26,132 bases of DNA, taken from Clavulina sp. PMI_390. Lineage: Eukaryota > Basidiomycota > Agaricomycetes > Cantharellales > Hydnaceae. A model generated the notes under the pieces. The model saw only the letters and a list, made by a program, of their open reading frames with translations. It was not told the origin of the DNA and did no database searches. The number at the start of each line of letters is the position of its first letter. Positions within the stretch are counted from its first letter, which is position 1. Made by a program: the position numbers and the translations under genes. Location of the stretch: NCBI GenBank assembly GCA_015039315.1, contig WIDE01000227.1, positions 1 through 26,132 of the forward strand, written 5' to 3'. Shown piece after piece: positions 10,902-21,884 of the stretch.

Positions 10902-12511
10902 ATGCTAATAGTACAGCAATCTGCACTCCCGATTATCTCGATCGAGCCTTGGCTACCCTCGGCCAAGCCCTCTCCGCAAGCTAAACAACAAGTTGCTCGC
11001 GAACTGCACGAAGCATGCCTCCGCTATGGGTTCTTCTATCTTGATATCACGAGCTTCGCCTCTCAAGAAGAAACGGATGAGATTGAAGCGCTCGCGAGGA
11101 AATTCTTCGGGCTGGAGCAACACGTCAAAGATCAGATAAGCATTGCGAAGAGTGATCGGGCAAGGGGTGCGCGCATACACATGACCTTCTTGCATGACAC
11201 TGCAATGCTAATAGATGCTCACTCTTTGAATGGATATTGCTGGTATCGCTAAATCTGCTCGTGTGCTTGACTACCTTCATACTGGTCGAAACAGGCTACC
11301 AACGCTTAAATGAGAATGTAACTCTTGGCAAGGCCGATAGGTGAAAATCAATACCAGAACTTGACTCTATTATTGCACGGGATTATTGCTCATGGATAAC
11401 CCCTTGGCATTATGACAGTCATGAGGGACTCGATCTCTACCGGCCCGTCGAGAAGCCGGACCGCACCAAGCCGCTACAAGGCGAGAACCAGTGGCCCTCC
11501 GACGTCGATGTTCCAGGGTTCCGTGAGAAGTACGAGAGATGGGTAGAGAGGATGAAGGAGCTGGGGCTGATCGTAATGGAAGCGTACGTTCAGTGTTTCC
11601 CGTCCCACTCACAAGTATGCTGAAATCTTCAGACCAACAGTATGGCGACTGGACTTGGGATGACACCAGACGAATGGTCGGGCCTAAGGGCCCAGGTGGA
11701 TGATAGTTTCTGGGTTATGAGAGTGATCGGGTACCCACAGCTGCCCCAAGGACACGATGGCATATCATGCGGTTCGCACAAGTGTGTCTAGCGCTGCCAC
11801 CCATTTGAGTCATCCCTTGCTCATTTTCTCCTCACAGGGATTATGGATGCTTAACGTAAGTGTATCCGGTCAATTTAATCGCCATTCAAAGGACAATTCC
11901 TAAACGGTCGCTGTCTTGCTCCCCATCCTTCATTCTAGATTCCTATACGCTGATCCTACACCAAATGCTCTCCAAGTTTTCCTCCCGGGGAAAGATGGAC
12001 AAGCGGGCCGCTGGATCAATGCAGACCCCATCCCTGGCTGCATCGTGGTCAACATTGGTGAGATGTGGGAGATCTGGACCTCAGGCCTCTACAAGAGCAC
12101 TCTACATCGAGTCGTCCATCGTGGGGAGAACTACAGGTGCGTAATACCGCCTTCATGTGTCTAGCCATCCAGCGACGCTTACTATACACTTCCTGATCCG
12201 AATTGCAAAGGGTGTCAATCCCCTTCTTCTTCGAGCCCAACTTCGATGCTATGATTGCCCCAATCCCCGCCGCTGAGCGTATCCTCGCCTCGCTCAAACC
12301 TGCACCGACTCCACCAGCTTCTTCAACTTCCGGTGCTTCTCTCCCGCCGCCAACAGAGTTCACTAGTTCCGGTGCTGGCTCTATCTTCGTAACTCCTGAA
12401 GGTATTCCTGTCAAGAAGCCGCGAAAAACGTACGCCCCTGTCAAGTATGGAGAGTTCCTGACAAAGAAGGTCGGCGGGAACTTTTCCGATGGTGCGGGGA
12501 GGTATGCGTGA
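10902..12511 (+). CDS. 2-oxoglutarate/Fe(II)-dependent dioxygenase (isopenicillin N synthase-like)
   Basis: Seven exons: 10902-11166, 11295-11340, 11419-11583, 11641-11781, 11838-11855, 11939-12136 and 12211-12511, predicted 377 aa with every junction in frame. The N-terminal half fits the DIOX_N domain: LPIISIEPWL, ACLRYGFFYL, ARKFFGLEQ, GYQRLNENVT. The catalytic half has the iron ligands H205 and D207 (GSHKDYGCLTFLY) and H268 (STLHRVV), and the 2-oxoglutarate-binding R278-V-S280, ten residues after H268, as in the family. Such enzymes couple 2-oxoglutarate decarboxylation to hydroxylation or desaturation of small molecules; the substrate cannot be told. The cytosolic prediction rests on the lack of a signal peptide. 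Oddities: the exon carrying D207 is only 18 nt, and Ser replaces the Trp often found before H-E in the LDLY region. The C-terminus has a Pro/Ser-rich insertion (PTPPASSTSGASLPPPTE). A sugar transporter lies downstream on the same strand. Confidence 0.9.
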
Positions 12512-13662
12512 TTATAGAAACACTTGGGGATATCGTTCCCCCAGTATGCCGGCCGTGGGGTAGGTGATTTTTTTCAGTGACCTCGGATGTATTTTCGCAG
12601 GCATAGTGGGGTCATGCGTGAATGCGACTGCGGAAGTCTACTAGGCGATTCCAGAGCTTCTCTAGAATGTGCTTTTATGCCATACTTCTTGCCAACTTGT
12701 GTACGCGAGTGTTATCCCCATTAGGCAAGGGTTCGTGAGATATGTATACACCTCATTCCAAGTTGTTTTTTCGGACAGTTCCGACAAGGTCTTTTTCTCT
12801 TTGAAATAAGGAAACATATGGATGATGTTGCCGTACGGTCGTATGAAACCCTATGAACAAATTGGCGTGTGCGGAAGTTGGTTGAAGTGGAAGAGTTTGG
12901 TGAGTCACCAGTACATGGCGCTAGGCCGTGGCCTAATTGCCCATTATATAGGTGCCGGCTTAACCAAACTTCGTGAATTTACTTAAGTGAGCGTGACCAA
13001 GAAAACCTCTTTGTGCCCCCAGAAAAAAGCGGTATCAGTACGAACGGAGGTGTGGAGGTGCTGCCTTATTTGTGTGGGGTTGACAGTTGTGATGATCGTA
13101 TTCTCCGATGACCTTCCGCCAAATGGGGAGCTTCTCTTCTTGTGGTGCCGCCATAACGAGAGCCGACATTATACAAAATGCCGCCACCGTTACGTTCCGG
13201 TGGTGGTGAGACCCTAGTTCTCTAGCTCGCTTTTTTGGGAGAAAAAATCTGGATGTTCATCAAAATTGTTGTCAACTCTTATCTCTGCGCTGGTTCTGGG
13301 CTCTTCCGGCAAACTCGTATAAAAATGCCGAAAGCTAATCTGGGAGCGTATTTCGATCGATCTGCAGTTTTAATTTAAGTTCTCCCCGGCCCGCTGTGAG
13401 CTTCTTTCCCCACATCTCCCCTTGCAGACAGCTGGAGCATTATGACGCACATTGAGAAGAAGCCCTGCCCTCTGCCACCTGCCACCCCTTGGGGCCCGGT
13501 ATCAATGCGTGATTATTCTAACACAGCTCCATAAAAGCCGTGAAAACCCCCCACTGCTCACCTCACCCTCGCTCGCTCGCCGTTTGCGGAGTGGTTCGCT
13601 ATTTGGAGGATTTTTCACGACTCTGACGACTTCATTCACGTACATACGACCCCTCTTACGAC
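12512..13662 (+). other. long intergenic region, presumed promoter of the sugar transporter
   Basis: 1.15 kb without a supported gene; the short ORFs (76-75 codons at 12987-13217 and 13452-13679) have no family signature. The first part is the 3' flank of the dioxygenase gene. The second part holds a TATA-like element (13318-13325) and C/G-rich blocks such as CTCCCCGGC near 13382 and CCTTGGGGCCCGG near 13489. These loosely fit the carbon-catabolite repressor site (SYGGRG), but such short matches occur often by chance. Upstream of the ATG the sequence is C/T-rich. Confidence 0.35.
13318..13325 (+). promoter_or_regulatory. TATA-like box upstream of the sugar transporter
   Basis: TATAAAAA is followed by a C/T-rich tract and lies 338 bases before the ATG at 13663. 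This distance would imply a leader of about 300 nt. The motif fits, but spacing to the true transcription start is unknown. Confidence 0.3.
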
Positions 13663-16188
13663 ATGGGGGCGTACAATAGGCAGGCTATTATCTTCTGTCT
13701 CTTTGTGGTACGTGTCTTCACGCCTTAGCTCATCTCGTGAACGTTTCTCACAACTTACATATCCAGGCTTTCGGAGGTATGTACATAGGCCTTCAGTGGC
13801 ATTGAGACGCTCTTGGCGCATGGTTTTTTTGACGCACGATCCGCTTATCTGTAAACGCCAAATAGGCTTCCTATTCGGATACGACATAGTGGGTCGCCTC
13901 TTCATTACAATCCTCGTTGAAAGCTGACCTCACCACTCCGGTTGGTCCACCTTTAGGGTGTTATTTCCGGATGTCTCATCATGCCCGACTTCATTGATCG
14001 GTTTGGGGAACTCGACGCCAACGGGAAGAAGTATCTTTCGGCAAGCCGGCAGTCGACTATCACCTCCTTGTTATCTGCGGGGACCTTCGTGTACGTTTCC
14101 GGCTCTACTCTCTCGCTCCAAAGGACTTCTGATTGACAGCCCCATTCTTGGGTCCACAGCGGATCCCTCGCGCAGGCTTTTACCGCTGATTCCTTTGGTC
14201 GCAAGGGCTCCATCCGGATCTGGTCGGTGAGTATTGGTATCGGTAACCGTATCAGTGCCATTCCTCCTGATTGCCAACTCGGCTTTTGTTCTTTGTAGGT
14301 TGTCTTCACCCTTGGGGTTGTCATTCAGACGGCTACGGAGCGAAGCATGGCGCAGATCACTATCGGGTGGGTTTCCTACATTGACTCCTCGCTGGATCTC
14401 CTCTCACCATGCTTTGTCGTTCCAGGCGATTTGTCGCAGGTCTTGGCGTCGGTGCCCTCTCGGCACTGGTCCCACTCTATAACGGCGAGGCAGCTCCCAA
14501 ACGGATTCGCGGTGCAATGCTGGTGCTCTATCAGCTCCAGATCATCTTTGGGTATGTCTTCCCTAGAAGAAATCATGCACCTCTCCCAACTATGTGTGTG
14601 GTGCTTACTTCTACACCATGACCTTTCTATCAGATTGTTCTTGAGCTACGTCCTTGACCTCGCGACCCACTCCATCAGCAACTCCGCTTCCTGGAAGATC
14701 CCTGTAGGGCTACAAATGCGTACGTCTTGTATTGACCCATCAGCTCGCTCCTTATAGACTAATATCGATCACGCAGTTTGGGGTCTGATGCTCATCGTCG
14801 GCATCTCTTTCCTTCCCGAATCTCCTCGTCACCTTCTCGGTACTGGTCGGAATGAGGAGGCTCTTGCGGCTCTATGCTATATCAACGATCTCCCTGCCGA
14901 TGATCCTATTGTGCAAGAGGCTCTCGCTGAACTCGACCTCGCCCTCAAGGCAGAGAACGAGGTTAGTCTGCAATATTTTGATCTCGTGTCCAACCCGGAA
15001 CCAGATCCACTGATTTATACTCTTTTTAGGGAGGCAAGGCAACATGGCTCGAGTGCTTCAGCACCAACTCCAACATGTGGAAGCGCACTATCAACGGAAT
15101 GATGCTCCAATTTATTCAGCAGCTCAATGGTCAGAACTTCTACGTATGTCACGCGCTGTCTGCCCACCAGCTACAGAACGTTGTTGACGCTCTTCCCGTT
15201 CAAAGTACTACTACGGCGACACTTTCTTCAAAGCAGCTGGTACCTCCCTCTCGCCATACGTCATTCAGGTCATTCTTGGCGCCGTCTCCCTTGCTGCAAC
15301 TATCCCTGCCCTCCACATCATTGAGTCATGGGGCCGCCGCCGCTCACTCCTCGTCGGAGCTGTTGCTCAGGCCACATGCGCACTGATTGCAGGTGTAGTC
15401 GGTCACGAGACGCTTGCGACCGAGTCCTACATTTCAGAACATGGCACGGCAGGACTGACGACGAGGAACAAGCAAGGTGGTGATGTTTTGATCACCTTTG
15501 CAGTGTTGGTGAGTCTGAGGCAGCATCCGAAATACCGAGCGCCCTGCTGATAAATCCGCTGTCCTTATATGTGTCTATAGCATGTTATGAGCTTCTCTGC
15601 ATGGTGGGGACCCACACCTTGTGAGTCAATCAGCTAATTTGTTCGAAGATTCAAGCTGAAGGAGACTATAGGGGTCTACCTCGGCGAGTCGTTCCCACTT
15701 CGTGTCCGCCCCAAAGCGATTGCCCTTGGCAGTGCCACCAACGTGAGTTACGACGCCTCGAATACCATACACTCCTCTGACATTCGTATCATGAAATCTT
15801 CATTGCAATGCAACAGTGGGTCTGGAACTTCCTCCTCGGTTACTTCGCCCCCAAAATCGCAGCCCAAATCGGCCCCTTGATTCTTCTGATCTTCTTCGGC
15901 TGCCTGGTCTTCGGGTTCTTCTATGTTTACTTCGCTATCCCCGAAGTGAAGGGACTTTCCCTTGAAGAGGTCGATGAGCTGTATCGTTCTGGCGTTAAGC
16001 CGTGGAACAGCGCTTCTTGGAAGCCAGCCGCCAAGCGTACAAGGATGATTGGTGGGAAGAAGATCGTAAATGGTGAGATCGTGGATGCAGATTTCGGCGA
16101 TGACAGCGCTACAGCTACACCCCCCAACGACCCTATCGATGTCGAGGAGAAGGGTGGTGATGAGAAGCATGTGGAGACTACCGCTTAA
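13663..16188 (+). CDS. MFS sugar (hexose-type) transporter
   Basis: Fourteen exons: 13663-13707, 13767-13776, 13866-13888, 13957-14090, 14160-14226, 14299-14366, 14426-14551, 14634-14719, 14777-14961, 15030-15143, 15206-15508, 15581-15620, 15672-15742 and 15817-16188; all phases agree, predicted 547 aa. It is a typical fungal sugar porter: helix 1 FVAFGGFLFGYDIGVISG, FGRKGS (83-88), the PROSITE-type signature from R117 to G145 (RFVAGLGVGA, PLYNGEAAPKRIRG), PESPR (200-204), the QQLNGQNFY helix-7 sugar-binding motif (278-286), WGRRRS (328), and PEVKGLSLEEVDELY (466-480). Twelve membrane helices are expected. It imports monosaccharides by proton symport at the plasma membrane (family knowledge); the exact sugar is unknown. 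The cytosolic tail is about 65 residues, acidic near its end. Exon 2 is a 10-nt microexon. The dioxygenase upstream has the same orientation. Confidence 0.93.
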
Positions 16189-16564
16189 GCGTGGTAGTAT
16201 GAGAACAAAGACTGCTATGATTTCATGGTTGGTTACAGAGATGTTTTGTGTCTTGGTTCTTTAACGTTTCTAGTGTGTGTGTGCCAACAACAGTGTACTT
16301 TTGGATCTATCTCATGCAAAGTCTATTTTCTTCCGCTCAAGCTGTCTACATGTCAATGGGATGGCGGCGTAAGCCGTGTGCCCAAGACAATCACAAGGTC
16401 GATAAGATATAGTAGGAGGTGGACCATGGCTGGAGTACGATTGTGCGCCTTGAAGACTAGATAATATTCAGATGAGATGTTCGTAAGCGGCTTCCGTCAG
16501 CGATGCACTATGGAGGTCCATGTGACTGTGACCACACCACTGCAACAGTTGAACTAAGACACCC
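16189..16564. other. intergenic region after the transporter
   Basis: 376 bases holding the 3' flank of the transporter (T-rich with GTGTGTGTG near 16275) and the upstream flank of family A copy 3. No gene or clear promoter element is seen. Confidence 0.35.
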
Positions 16565-18384
16565 ATGTCAGAAGAACGCCTCCTTGCTGGCATCCTGCGG
16601 AATCTTGAGTCATTGAATGACTCTATAAAGCGGGGCGATCATGTGGGCGGGAATGGGTTTTGGGCATCCAGGTACCTCTCTCACGCATCTCCGCCACAAG
16701 CCACTCTGACCGCGACACGACGTCTTGAATATTTTTTCATTACTCTGCACGCATCAAAAGTGTCCAGAATGTCACACGACCATATCCTGACTCCGTCACC
16801 TCTCAACTTTCCCTAGTCGAACAAGCTATTGCCGGTCTAGATTCGCTGAAATCTACCCTTCAGCACGAGGCCGATGTGAGCCGTGCGAGGGCGGCGAGAG
16901 AGAAGAATTTGACTCAGCCAATCTTGAGACTTCCGAAAGAGCTCCTTCTGGACATTTTGGAGGTTCGAGCTCCTGTTCCACAAAACATTTGGCTCCCGAC
17001 GTCGACGTTGCCTGATTTGCGCGTACGGCGTGGTGAGTGGCCAGAGATGGAGTATGAACGTTTTCGTCGGGCGTTCGGCGCAACATGCTCAGATTTCCGG
17101 GCACTATTACTTTCCTCAAGAAAGGCCTGGAGTCTTGTAACGCTGCGTCTCCAAGACTCGCAATGGACGCCCCTTCAGGAGCTCAGTCAAGCACTTCAGC
17201 ACTCAGCCCCCTCACCATTTCATTTGAGGATTGTCTCTGACCTTGAAGAAGAGGATGAGGTTGATGGAAACTATAAGGAAATCTTGCAGCCTCATCTCGT
17301 TCGATGCCACACTCTGCTCGTGAAGTGCCGAGGGCATAGCTCAGACTTTGTTCCAGATATCTTGAACATTGCAGAAGTTCCGAATCTCAGGAGCTTTCAA
17401 TTCTCTTGGATTCCCGACTGTTCTGCAACACATCATGATCACAGGAGCTCTGCTCCCCAACTGTGGCCCACAAACTCAGCTACCTGGCCCAAGCTTGACA
17501 CCCTAGTCATACGCGATCACCTCCGCCAGAGTGATGCACGACCGGAGACGTTTCAACATTACCTCCCATTTTCAGCATCTCTTATTCGCTTACGGATCGC
17601 TGGGCCGTACAGCAGCAGGTCTATCATGTCGTTCTTGAGCAGTTGTATTCGCTTGGAGCACTTCGAATGGAACTCCATCCGAGGCCCGCCAAACGAATCA
17701 ACCATTGCGCCTGATACCATCGTCCGCCTTCCTTCCCTTCTCTCCCTCTTGATGACCGGCTATATCAATCCCTACTACTTCCCCCCAATCGATGCTCCGT
17801 TACTTTGCACCATTCGTATTCGTCATTCTGTCGAATTCCCTATTGATTTGGATCGTTCCGATCATGCCTGTGGTATATTTCATCCTGCACAGCCCACCCT
17901 TCCTTCCCTCAAACGTATCATGTTCGATGCATCCATGTATCCAGCTTCATCCATCACAAAATTTCTCAACAACCACTCCGGGATTGAAGAAATCTTCCTA
18001 TCCAATGAAGACGTTCCCAGCATGTCGCAAAACGAGGTCCAGGATCTGCGAGGAGTTCTTGAAAGCCTCACAACGTTAAGTCCTGATGGACGTCCCCTTC
18101 ATTCTTGCCTGAAGGGTATCGAGCTCAATCTGTCGGGGACACTCAAGAAGGCAGTCAAGAAGTTCAATGTCCTCCAGAAGGCCTTAGACCGTATGACTGA
18201 ACTCCTTCCCGATGTGCAAATACATGCGTCATACACCGACAAGGGCGTTGCAAAGAAATTCCATCGTCTAAGACTTGTCCACGATAATGAACCCATTGGG
18301 GGCCTGTTCAGTGAAGATTGGCCTTTCCCTTGGTCATTGTGTGAAGTCCTAGCCGCAGCCAGTGGCAGCAGCTACTACTATTAG
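16565..18384 (+). CDS. F-box-like/leucine-rich protein, family A copy 3
   Basis: Two exons: 16565-16671 and 16761-18384 (TAG), with an 89-nt intron, predicted 576 aa. Exon 1 encodes MSEERLLAGILRNLESLN to GFWAS, and the phase-2 junction again makes Ser. The region up to residue 90 is probably helical (VEQAIAGLDSLKSTLQHE). The F-box-like LPKELLLDILEVRAP starts at residue 93, followed by the family insertion, FRRAFGATCSDFRALLLSS, and KAWSLVTLR. Then come the leucine-rich body and the conserved blocks FPPIDAPLL, FHPAQPTLPSLKRIMFDASM, GIEEIFLSNED and DWPFPWSLCEV, close to the C-terminus. It lacks the long tails of copies 1 and 2. Copy 4 is its nearest relative in this window (shared EKNLTQPILRLP-type block, DARPETF/DVATETF region, INPYYFPP). 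An SCF adaptor role is inferred only. Confidence 0.87.
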
Positions 18385-19018
18385 CCAAGCCGTGGGACAA
18401 GCTTGGTGAGCAGAAGGAACTTTGGAGTCTGGAAATTCTGATTATGCTGTGAGCCTGCGAGCTCCCACCAGGTCTGTCACTGAATCCCGATCGATCTGGC
18501 GATCCCAATGGTTGATTAACTCCACTTGGGGTAACATATTCTCCTTGGGTTCTTTCCTCGTCTCCAGGTTATCCCTTTTACGATCTTGATTATCCCATAA
18601 TCATGATAGGCCACTTGTCTTTCCGCCTGTCATGACTAAATTCGGAACGCCACTCCTTCACACTCTGAAAGGAGCTACCTTTTGTCAAACCACTTTTCAA
18701 TGAGAGAGCAACTAAAGGGCATGGGTGAATAGCCTTCTTCTACGCCAACGACTGTGAAAGCAAGGGCCTGGACCCAGGCGCTGGGGCGGCTCAAGCAGTT
18801 AGCCAGGCGGCCTGCCGAAACCCTAGCGCTTTTCCTCTTCCCCTTCAAGGCGCCAGTAGAAAATCTTATAGCATGCGTCTTTTTGCCTACCACCTGATAT
18901 TTTAATTCTTATAATAAGCAGACGATCCTTCCCGAGTCGCAGATAAACTGACAGCCGTGGAGGAACCTCACGTGGACGAGGATGGCGCTTATGCTTGAAG
19001 CTATCACCACGACACCCC
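18385..19018. other. intergenic region between family A copies 3 and 4
   Basis: 634 bases with no supported gene; the minus ORFs at 18675-18893 and 18823-19182 lack any signature. A short perfect inverted repeat, GCCTGG-AC-CCAGGC, lies at about 18767-18780 in a locally G/C-rich patch (18755-18850) that contrasts with the AT-rich stretch after 18890. This could be a degraded insertion, but no termini are visible. Confidence 0.35.
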
Positions 19019-20896
19019 ATGGCCTCGATGCCAGTAAAAGCAATCTTATCGAACCTCTTAAATAGCATCGAGCTGCTCAACGTTCGAGTAATCAAGGATG
19101 AAGCTATCGGAGAGAACGGATTCGGAGCCTCTAGGTACCTGTCTCTTGTCACACATTCCAGCCTGAAGGTTACCCAGCCCATCTCATTATGTCACAACGT
19201 CTCTCTCTCTCTCTCTATTCCCCTCGATTGAAGTATCCGCAATGTTTCGGCCGAGGGCCTTGAAAATGCCAGCGACCTGATCTCACTCGTCGACAGAGCG
19301 GTCTCCAGCTTGTGTGTCCTAAAAGGCAATATTCAGCACAATGCCAACATGAGGGATGCAAGACTGGGCCGACAGCATAATCTGACTCGACCCATTCTGA
19401 GACTTCCACGAGAGCTGCTCCTCGAGATATTGGAGCTTAACGCTCCAATCCCTCAGAACACGTGGCTCTGCACTGCCTCGAGGACCGATGCACCTCGCTA
19501 CGAGTGGTCTGAGAGCGATTACTATTCTTTCTGCGACGCTTTTGGCAAGACGTGTTCAGATTTCCATTCGCTATTGCAGTCGTCCAAAAGTCCCTGGGCT
19601 TTTGTTTCATTGAGGGTTCGGAGCTCGACAAACGCGACACCTCTTCACGCATTTGAGCGATGTCTGCAACGATCCTCGCCTTCCCCCTTCCACCTGAAAA
19701 TCGACTTTGATCTGGAGACAGATGATTTTAGTGCCCAGAGCTATAACAAAGCTCTGCAGCCTCATCTATCTCGATGCCACACATTGCTGGTCAGATGTCG
19801 CGGGCATTACTCGTCGTTCTTTTGGAATCTACTCGACGTTTCAGAGCTTCCTAACCTCAAGAACTTCCAATTCACATGGATAGACGAGTGCGGCGTAGTC
19901 CATAGAGAGTATGTCAGCCCTGCAACGTATTTATGGCCCGAGATCTCCACATGCTGGCCCAAGCTCGAGACCCTCACGATATGCGACTATCTCGGCCAAC
20001 GAGATGTGGCTACAGAGACGTTCCGATACTACCTTCCCTTTGCTCCGTCCCTCGTCCGGTTGAGGATTGCGGGACCCTACAGTAGCGCATCTATCATCTC
20101 GTTCCTGACGAACTGTCTTTGCTTGGAACACTTTGAGTGGATTCCTCTCAGGAAAGCACCCCCAAACTCGGCAATCGCTCCCGGCAAAGTCCTTCGACTC
20201 TCGAATCTTCGTTCTCTCGCTGTCACTGGTCGCATTAACCCTTATTACTTCCCACCCATCGACGCTCCGCTTCTAGAGGTCCTTCGGCTCAGCCATGACG
20301 GCCAAGTACGTCGTGGACGACAAGATCGCTCACATCACGCAGTCAACGTATTCCACCCGGATCAGCCCCACCTCCCTCATCTCAAATATGTCATGTTTGA
20401 CCCAACCATGTACCCCCCAGCATCCGTCAGCCGCTTTCTCGATCTCCATACCACAATCGAGGATATCTACATCACCAACGAAGTCTTGACGGGCTTCAAG
20501 GACACGGAGACGCAAAGGCTCGTAGGCACGCTCGACGCCTTGAAAGCACTCCGCCCTTCTAGTGCTGCTGCTTCGATCGACCATCCACATCCGCGCTTGA
20601 AGAGACTTTTCATAGCTCTCACTGGATCACACGAGAAGAACCCCGGGACGTTTCGCGCGCTCAAAAAGGCTCTTAGACACACCAGCGATATACTTAACGC
20701 ACCCCTCATCTACGCGACGTACAGCGACGAGCACATAGAAAAGCTGTTCAACAACGATGAGGGCAGCATTTATAATCTAACGCTCTTGTATGACCTCGAT
20801 AATGTTCGTACGTTCGAGAAAGGGTGGCCGTTCGCATGGGCTTTGTGCGAGGTCACGATGCACTCTGCGGACGACGACGAAGGCGACTTTCAATGA
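19019..20896 (+). CDS. F-box-like/leucine-rich protein, family A copy 4
   Basis: Two exons: 19019-19134 and 19234-20896 (TGA), with a 99-nt intron, predicted 592 aa. I chose the first ATG (context CCCCATGG); an in-frame second ATG three codons later is possible. Exon 1 ends GFGAS and the phase-2 junction again makes Ser, then IRNVSAEGLENASDLISL. The F-box-like LPRELLLEILELNAP starts at residue 96. Then follow YEWSESDYYSFCDAFGKTC, SPWAFVSLR, leucine-rich segments, INPYYFPPIDAPLLEVL, FHPDQPHLPHLKYVMFDPTM, TIEDIYITNE and GWPFAWALCEV. The family FGATC block is altered to FGKTC, and WSLCE to WALCE. It is tandem with copy 3. The intron's polypyrimidine tract is a CT microsatellite. A ubiquitin-ligase adaptor role is inferred. 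Confidence 0.87.
19201..19216 (+). repeat. CT microsatellite inside the intron of family A copy 4
   Basis: Eight CT units lie 17 bases before the AAG acceptor at 19231-19233 and form its polypyrimidine tract. Such tracts vary in length between strains, which could affect splicing efficiency. Confidence 0.85.
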
Positions 20897-21884
20897 TTCC
20901 ACCCTAGATTGTTACGGAACAGTAGATGTGCTTGAACCTTGCTCGACGTCACGCATTCCAATTATCCTGCTTTTTGCCCTTACTTAACCGGCACATACGT
21001 ACTTCAATATTATCCCTTCATTCATACTTGCCATCAAGGGCTCTACGTCCTGGAGACGTGCGATTCTCACTATTCTATTCCCCTTAGCTGGATGTACGTC
21101 AGGTCCAATACATGTACGTAGGGTAGGCAGTTCCAGACACAGTATTCAAGAATATTATGCGACGGCCGCTGTATTCGTGAACTACTACTACCAATACGAC
21201 ACAACCTCACAATCGAACTGACGAGGCAGACTAGCACGATCCGGCCCAAAGGCACTCAGGTGACGAGAGAACTCCGTGCGTTTCACTATCGCTAGAAGTG
21301 CGGTCGTCTTCATTCAGATCACTCTTGTTCTTACTCGCATTCACAACTTTCTTTTTTCTCGAGACATCACACCAGATATTGCGCCAATGAGCAAATATTA
21401 TTTAGCTGAGCCAGAAAGAGACAAGCCAGCTATGGAAAAGTGAAGGTAGCGACAAAAAACGATTCCACCAAATCGCACGCCACTACAACAAATCACTACT
21501 ACGAGGGCGACAAAAAAAGAGAAACACACTGGAGATGAGATATGAGATTGTAAACACAGATATTGGGGAAAGGGGGAGAGGAACAGAGTGAATACGAATA
21601 CGCAAAATCAAGGTCTGGGAAAGATGGGTTTGATAAACGTCGTAATCATAATCGAGTTTAAATCATGGGGGTTTCTTGGGATGATGGGAGAGAGAGAAAA
21701 ATGTATATGTTGAGGAACACACGAGACGAACGAAAACACGAAACACAAATTAGAAATGGAGAAAAAGGTACAACTCCCGAGGACTTGGAAGGGGAGAACT
21801 TCAACTTTGCACAGCACCAGCAGGCACAACGAACGAACGAACAGACAAACGAATACTTTTTTGCTTCACCGGGGACGAAGGCGC
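20897..21884. other. intergenic region between convergent genes
   Basis: About 1 kb between the plus-strand F-box-like copy 4 and the minus-strand bZIP gene. It should hold both 3' untranslated regions. The part near 21400-21860 is A-rich on the plus strand (T-rich on the coding strand of the bZIP gene), consistent with a long 3' UTR. Short ORFs here carry no recognisable content. Confidence 0.4.

Noticed and set aside
12049..12444. 131-codon minus-strand open frame
   Set aside because: Antisense to the last two exons of the dioxygenase gene, which carry the conserved HRVV and RVS motifs.
13380..13500. Carbon-catabolite repressor (CreA/Mig1) sites upstream of the sugar transporter
   Set aside because: C/G-rich hexamers occur, but the consensus is too short to separate from chance without expression or binding data.
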